Source: Fulvitalea axinellae (lineage in GTDB: Bacteria > Bacteroidota > Bacteroidia > Cytophagales > Cyclobacteriaceae). Taken from it: a DNA stretch of 64,000 nt. Positions 60,339-64,000 of the stretch are shown piece after piece (within the stretch, counting starts at the first letter, position 1; each line of letters begins with the position of its first letter). The notes beneath the pieces were generated by a model that had not been told where the DNA came from, searched no databases, and worked only from the letters and a program-made list of their open reading frames with translations. Both the position numbers and the translations under genes were made by a program. The stretch covers positions 4,196,010 through 4,260,009 of the forward strand of contig NZ_AP025314.1 of assembly GCF_036492835.1 (NCBI RefSeq), given 5' to 3'.

Positions 60339-62706
60339 GCGCCGCTTGGTTTGCCGTGTTCAGTGTCCTGGCCAAGGCCTCGTTCATTAGCTCTTCCATA
60401 TCCTCGGCCTTGTCCGCCAGATCGCCCACCGCTTCCTTCACGTGAAAGTTGATAGCGTCCTGAAACTTGTCCACCTGAATGTTTATAATCCGCTGGGAGG
60501 CTCCGCCGGAAATAATGTTTTCGCTCATCTTCTTGTCGTCTTTGCCTCCCATAATCGGCAAAGGCTTACCCAGCGGGCTGTCTTCCGTTTTCGGCAGGCG
60601 CTTTGTCGCCCAAGCCACAAGCTTTTGGTTTTCCTTTAGAGCCTTTTCCAAGCCTTGCGACCCTTTGGCGAATTTATCGATGCTTTGTAATCCGGTGGCT
60701 TGCAATGCTTCCCGCTTTTCGAGAAGCGTGTCTCTTTGGGCTTCCAAACGCTTGTATGACGCGTCAAAAGGATTGTTTCCCGAGCCCTTAAAGACAATTT
60801 TCATATCTGCGGTTTTCTTAGCTATTAACCGGTCCAGCTCCGCCCGTCTTGCGTTTCGGGCTTCGACCTCATTCTCATGTAAAAGTTTTTGATCAAGCTT
60901 CTGATCCCTGATAGTTGAGATTCTGGCCTTTGCCCGGCTTTGAATGGACCTTACCTGAGCATCCGTAAGACCAGCCATCGAGGATTTGCGAACATCCAAA
61001 CCCGTAGCCTCGAATGTATCCAAACGCTCTTTACCGGCGTCTTTTGATTCCCGCATGCGGTTATTCAACCCGGCTTGGGCCTTGGAGGCTTTCTCCGTCT
61101 TGTCGCTAAACAGGGCCATCGCCGTAATTCCCGCCGCTAATCCGGCGAACAACAGCCCCCAAGGGCTGGCCATCATGGCCGTATTCATGGCCCTGGTAGC
61201 CACCGTCGCTCCGCGTGTCGCCACTATATAGGCGTATTTGAGAGTCTTGGCCGTCGCTATCAGTCCGGCTTGGGCACGAACCACCCCCGAATAAACCAAG
61301 GTGGCTGTCTTCAATACCACCACAGCCTTGCCCAAGCCTATTATGGTTTTGCGGTACTTAAACAGGAAGCCGGCCACTTTCTTTCCCGTTGTCACCAAAG
61401 AGGTCATATAAAGTCCGACCTGTTTAGTGTCCATCGCCCTAACAAACCCGGTAGCGTCCTTAGTGGCCGACCGCAACGAAGGCCCCAGCTGATCGTAAAT
61501 CTTCAGGCTCGCTTCCTGCGTGGCGCTTTTCAGCATCTGGAAGTCACCGGCCAGATTGTCCAGCTTCGTATCCGCCATACGCTTGGCCGTGCCTTCGGCG
61601 TTCTCCAGCTCCCCGGTCCAGTAGCGTATTTTTTCAGACCCCTCGGCCAACAGGATATTCATCTCCTGTATCGCCTCCGACCCGAACACCGTCGAAAGCG
61701 CCGCCTGCCTCTGCTTGTCGTTCAGGCCGGCCATGCGCTCGTTCAGCATCCCGATCATGCCCGACATGCCTATAAACCGGCCCTCGCCGTTGAAAAAGCT
61801 CAGGTTCAGTTCGTCCATTACGGCCCGCATGGCCTTCGTCGGCTTGGTCAGCCTCACCATCGACGTCCCCAAAGCCCTGGTCCCCAACGATCCCTTAAGG
61901 CCGTTGTTGGCCAACAGGCCAATCGTGGCGTTACTCTCCGCCAGCCCGATCCCCATAGCCTTGGCCGTGGGGCCCCAGTAGTTCATGGCGTCCGAAGCCT
62001 CCTCAATATTGGTATTGAACCGGCTTTGGGTAAAGGCCAGTTGGTCCACCACCACGCCCGTCTGCGAGGCTTTCATGCGGTACTGGCTCAAGACATTGGT
62101 GGCGATATCCGCCGACCTCGCCAGCTCCATACCGCCCGCCGCCGCCAAATTCAGGGTGGCCGGCAAGGCCTGTATCTGCTGGTCGGCCTTAAAGCCCGCC
62201 AAGGCCAGATACCCCATACCGTCGGCGCTTTGCCGGGCGCTGAACACCGTAGTGTCCCCGGCTTCCCGCGCCGCAGCTTTCAGGCCCACCATCTCGGTCC
62301 GGGTAGCGTTCGAAAGGGCCTGCACGTTGCTCATGCTCTTCTCGAATCCCGCCCCCGTGCCCACAAGGCCGGTGGCCAAGGCGCCGGTGCTCAGCGTAAG
62401 CCCGAGCCCGGCCACCGTACTCCGCAGTCCGGCCATAGCGCCGGTGCCGGCTTTCGCCCGTCTTTCCAGCGTACCCAGCCCCCTTATCGATGCCGGGCCC
62501 AGACCGCCCACCTTGCGCCTTACGCCCTCCGCCGACCGGCCGAGCGTCACAAAGCGCCCGTTGGCGTCCCGCAGTCTGCCGTTGGCGTCCTTGGTAAAGC
62601 GGTTCAGCGACGCGTCCGCCCGCTCGGCGTTATTCACCAGGCTTGGCAATACGGCGTTGCCGTTGGTGTCAACGTCTATTTTGTAAGAATAACCCTGAGA
62701 GCTCAC
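60325..62706 (-). CDS. Tail tape-measure protein (TP901-type)
   Basis: 793 residues from GTG 62706. The PhageMin_Tail core is clear: FEKSMSNVQALSNATRTEM, TVFSARQSADGMGYLALAGF, NLAAAGGMELARSADIATNVLSQY, and FGSEAIQEMNILLAEGSEK. Hydrophobic segments at about 460-540 may cross the target membrane. By the usual rule of about 0.15 nm per residue it would set a tail of roughly 120 nm. Its start overlaps the end of the frameshifted chaperone extension. Confidence 0.92.
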   Translation of the reverse strand: MSSQGYSYKIDVDTNGNAVLPSLVNNAERADASLNRFTKDANGRLRDANGRFVTLGRSAEGVRRKVGGLGPASIRGLGTLERRAKAGTGAMAGLRSTVAGLGLTLSTGALATGLVGTGAGFEKSMSNVQALSNATRTEMVGLKAAAREAGDTTVFSARQSADGMGYLALAGFKADQQIQALPATLNLAAAGGMELARSADIATNVLSQYRMKASQTGVVVDQLAFTQSRFNTNIEEASDAMNYWGPTAKAMGIGLAESNATIGLLANNGLKGSLGTRALGTSMVRLTKPTKAMRAVMDELNLSFFNGEGRFIGMSGMIGMLNERMAGLNDKQRQAALSTVFGSEAIQEMNILLAEGSEKIRYWTGELENAEGTAKRMADTKLDNLAGDFQMLKSATQEASLKIYDQLGPSLRSATKDATGFVRAMDTKQVGLYMTSLVTTGKKVAGFLFKYRKTIIGLGKAVVVLKTATLVYSGVVRAQAGLIATAKTLKYAYIVATRGATVATRAMNTAMMASPWGLLFAGLAAGITAMALFSDKTEKASKAQAGLNNRMRESKDAGKERLDTFEATGLDVRKSSMAGLTDAQVRSIQSRAKARISTIRDQKLDQKLLHENEVEARNARRAELDRLIAKKTADMKIVFKGSGNNPFDASYKRLEAQRDTLLEKREALQATGLQSIDKFAKGSQGLEKALKENQKLVAWATKRLPKTEDSPLGKPLPIMGGKDDKKMSENIISGGASQRIINIQVDKFQDAINFHVKEAVGDLADKAEDMEELMNEALARTLNTANQAAHGGI

Positions 62707-62893
62707 CCGCCGTCCTTTCTTTTTCCTTGTTCCTTATATCCTCCAGTATGGCGTATTTCATCGCCCATTCGCCGTCCGAAAGGCTGTCCGGATCGGCGCT
62801 GATATTGTGGTATTGGAGAAGCGTGTTGACATAAAGGAGCGAGTCCTCGCGAACCCGCTCCTTAGCCTTCCCTAACAGCTTCCCCAGCTCACG
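62669..62893 (-). CDS. -1 frame extension of the tail assembly chaperone (gpGT-like)
   Basis: After A AAA AAC (62899 to 62893) a -1 shift opens a frame of 74 residues (RELGKLLGKAKERV, then DSLLYVNTLLQYHNISADPD and GEWAMKYAILEDIRNKEKER) that ends at 62669, overlapping the tape-measure start. It has no start codon of its own. The fused product would be about 190 residues. This is the standard arrangement of G and G-T chaperones in tailed phages. A 9-bp hairpin at 62836-62861 lies 31 bases downstream, rather far for a classical stimulator. Confidence 0.82.
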   Translation of the reverse strand, partial: RELGKLLGKAKERVREDSLLYVNTLLQYHNISADPDSLSDGEWAMKYAILEDIRNKEKERTAGELSGLFLQNRR

Positions 62894-63240
62894 TTTTTTC
62901 TTTCCACCAGTCTAAAAAGGCAGTATTCCGTCACGGCCATATACACCTCTACGTCGTCCAGAACCTGCTCCAGCGTCAACTCGCCGCCCAGAAAACAGTC
63001 CACAAAAAGCTTCTCCGCTTTTTTGTAGCTGTCCATCCGGCCGTTCTCGTCTTCCGCCAGATTCTCGGCCGCCGCCATTTCCTGACGCGTAGGCATTCGG
63101 AAAAACACCGCCTTGCCGTCCACGTCCAAATACTTAACCTTGCCGTACTTCTCTTTCCACGCCCTCACGTCCGCCTCGCAAGCTTTCGGCACTTTGAATT
63201 CTTGCGCTTCCGCATCTTTGTTTCCCGTTTTGTCAGCCAT
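62872..63240 (-). CDS. Tail assembly chaperone (gpG-like), zero frame
   Basis: 122 residues, acidic and helical (FRMPTRQEMAAAENLAED, then SYKKAEKLFVDCFLGGELTLEQVLDDVEVY), located between tube and tape measure as in phages. The zero-frame codons AGA AAA AAC near its end form the slippery heptamer; without a shift translation stops five codons later. The chaperone binds the tape measure during tail assembly. Confidence 0.8.
   Translation of the reverse strand: MADKTGNKDAEAQEFKVPKACEADVRAWKEKYGKVKYLDVDGKAVFFRMPTRQEMAAAENLAEDENGRMDSYKKAEKLFVDCFLGGELTLEQVLDDVEVYMAVTEYCLFRLVERKNVSWGSC
62893..62899 (-). promoter_or_regulatory. Programmed -1 ribosomal frameshift site A AAA AAC
   Basis: The heptamer is in the correct phase (zero-frame codons AGA, AAA, AAC), and both reading frames around it are protein-like. 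It lies six codons from the zero-frame stop. Confidence 0.85.
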
Positions 63241-63316
63241 CCGAATACCGTTTAAACAGTGTTTAAATACTTGTTAAAAAAGGGATAGGGCCCCGTAGCC
63301 GAGGCCAAATCCGCAT

Positions 63317-63766
63317 TTACACGCGATGCTCGATCCGCAAGCACTTGAAAGGTATCGACACCTTCATATGGGTGTTGCCCTGGCCGAACTTTTTTCCCGA
63401 TTCCGCGAACTTCACGCCCACCAGCCGGTCCACAGTAGTCTTGGCCGCCAAGCCCCCGGCCGTCTGGCCCTTCGGCACGTAACTCACGATAATGTCCACT
63501 TCCAGATCGGTCACGTCATCATCGCCCCGTTTCTTGGCTTCGGCCACCATCGCCTCATAGCCCGACTGAAGCATTTCCATGCTTCCCTCGTGCGTCTTGT
63601 TTCCCTCGCCGATAAACAGCGGATTCCTTCCCGCACCGTACACGTGCTCCAGTTCCTTGCTCGTCTTGTACTCGATATCCGTCAGTTCCGCTATCGGCCT
63701 GCCGTCCATGATCACCGACAGCTCGTACCAGCTGTATTGCGCCGTCTTGGTATTGAATGTCTCCAT
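63317..63766 (-). CDS. Tail tube protein
   Basis: 149 residues. YSWYELSVIMDGRPIAELTDIEYKTSKE, GAGRNPLFIGEGNKTHEGSMEMLQSGYE and the final IPFKCLRIEHRV have the pattern of contractile tail tube proteins (gp19-like beta barrel). It follows the sheath-like gene with a one-base overlap and is separated by 76 bp from the chaperone. Confidence 0.75.
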   Translation of the reverse strand: METFNTKTAQYSWYELSVIMDGRPIAELTDIEYKTSKELEHVYGAGRNPLFIGEGNKTHEGSMEMLQSGYEAMVAEAKKRGDDDVTDLEVDIIVSYVPKGQTAGGLAAKTTVDRLVGVKFAESGKKFGQGNTHMKVSIPFKCLRIEHRV

Positions 63767-64000
63767 TATTCCAGGCTTTTAGCGAATCCCAAATTAACCT
63801 CTATGTTCTTGTGGTAAGACCTGGGCAACACCGACAAACGGACCTCCGTTTTGCCCGTGCCCAGCGTGTCCTGTCCGGCGTCCACATAACTGCCGAAAGC
63901 GCTTATCTCGCCGTTCGCGGTCATAGCCTGGTTCACCGCGTCGTCGATTTTGCCCTGCAAGCGCTTCAGCTCGCCCGGCGAAATCCTGCCCCCGCGGTCC
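63766..64000 (-). CDS. Tail sheath-like protein, C-terminal part (cut by window edge)
   Basis: The last 77 residues of a protein that extends off the right edge; the frame is open to base 64000. The part DAVNQAMTANGEISAFGSYVDAGQDTLGTGKTEVRLSVLPRSYHKNIEVNLGF resembles the end of the sheath proteins (DUF2586-like) of Bacteroidota tail clusters. Position before the tube gene supports this. There is no evidence in the window for its N-terminal part. Confidence 0.6.
   Translation of the reverse strand, partial: DRGGRISPGELKRLQGKIDDAVNQAMTANGEISAFGSYVDAGQDTLGTGKTEVRLSVLPRSYHKNIEVNLGFAKSLE

Noticed and set aside
61270..62802. Open frame of 510 codons antisense to the tape-measure gene
   Set aside because: Rich in Arg, Gly, Pro and His without structure; explained by the GC-rich codons of the tape-measure gene.
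60325..64000. Type VI secretion system or classical eCIS
   Set aside because: No TssB/C, ClpV or AAA+ ATPase is visible, and the TP901 tape measure, chaperone frameshift and separate gpD/gpV genes fit a phage-type contractile tail. Genes right of the window could change this.

Overview
The window looks like the chromosome of a marine-type Bacteroidota, most likely a Cytophagales relative. Support: a TTTG / TAnnTTTG-like promoter before the tRNA array, few clear Shine-Dalgarno sequences, a formylglycine sulfatase and a Tat-exported Gfo/Idh/MocA oxidoreductase, a cydAB oxidase, and many families common in Bacteroidota (DUF4349, DUF2752, DUF4274, MepB, SMI1/KNR4). No 16S or other definitive marker is present, so the genus is not assigned.

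Layout. (1) 1-24.7 kb is mostly housekeeping: a NUDIX-type protein fragment divergent from pyrE, a HAMP/GAF membrane sensor, sulfatase, Gfo/Idh oxidoreductase with a divergent ToxR-like membrane regulator, argS, a KdsC-like phosphatase, five identical tandem tRNA-Gln(UUG) genes, ilvE, a two-gene unit resembling a catalytically dead DUF294 + DnaQ-exonuclease pair, thioredoxin-like and YkvA-like proteins, a HesB/IscA-like protein, cydAB, an ADP-ribosylglycohydrolase, a 687-residue orphan and an alpha/beta hydrolase. (2) 25-38.2 kb is a run of about 19 small unrelated genes, all on the plus strand, several resembling immunity or accessory families. (3) 38.4-50.8 kb is an accessory zone, visibly AT-rich from 40 kb on. 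It contains a GH16 hydrolase, two copies of an approximately 985-bp unit (an IS30-like HTH protein with no DDE domain, a terminator and a highly conserved noncoding tail) plus a decayed third tail, an IS3/IS150-like element flanked by two truncated genes, and an ISAs1-family element that splits a Crp/Fnr gene with a perfect 10-bp target duplication. (4) 50.9-64 kb is a GC-rich minus-strand operon for a contractile phage-tail-like particle.

The tail operon runs, in transcription order: sheath-like C-terminus (cut by the window edge), tube, chaperone with a programmed -1 frameshift on A AAA AAC, TP901-type tape measure, DUF6046-like protein, gpD-like hub, gpV-like spike, small HxH protein, gp25-like wedge, LysM/gpX-like protein, a block of five fibre or spike-like genes, J-like and I-like baseplate proteins, a repeat-bearing fibre and a fibre-assembly protein. 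Most genes overlap by ATGA or similar. No capsid, terminase, integrase or lysis gene is visible, so prophage, tailocin and injection device cannot be told apart here.

The observations I rank highest are the duplicated HTH unit whose noncoding tail is better conserved than its protein, the degenerate DUF294/DnaQ pair, the frameshifted tail chaperone, and an eight-unit 22-bp repeat array upstream of the sulfatase.
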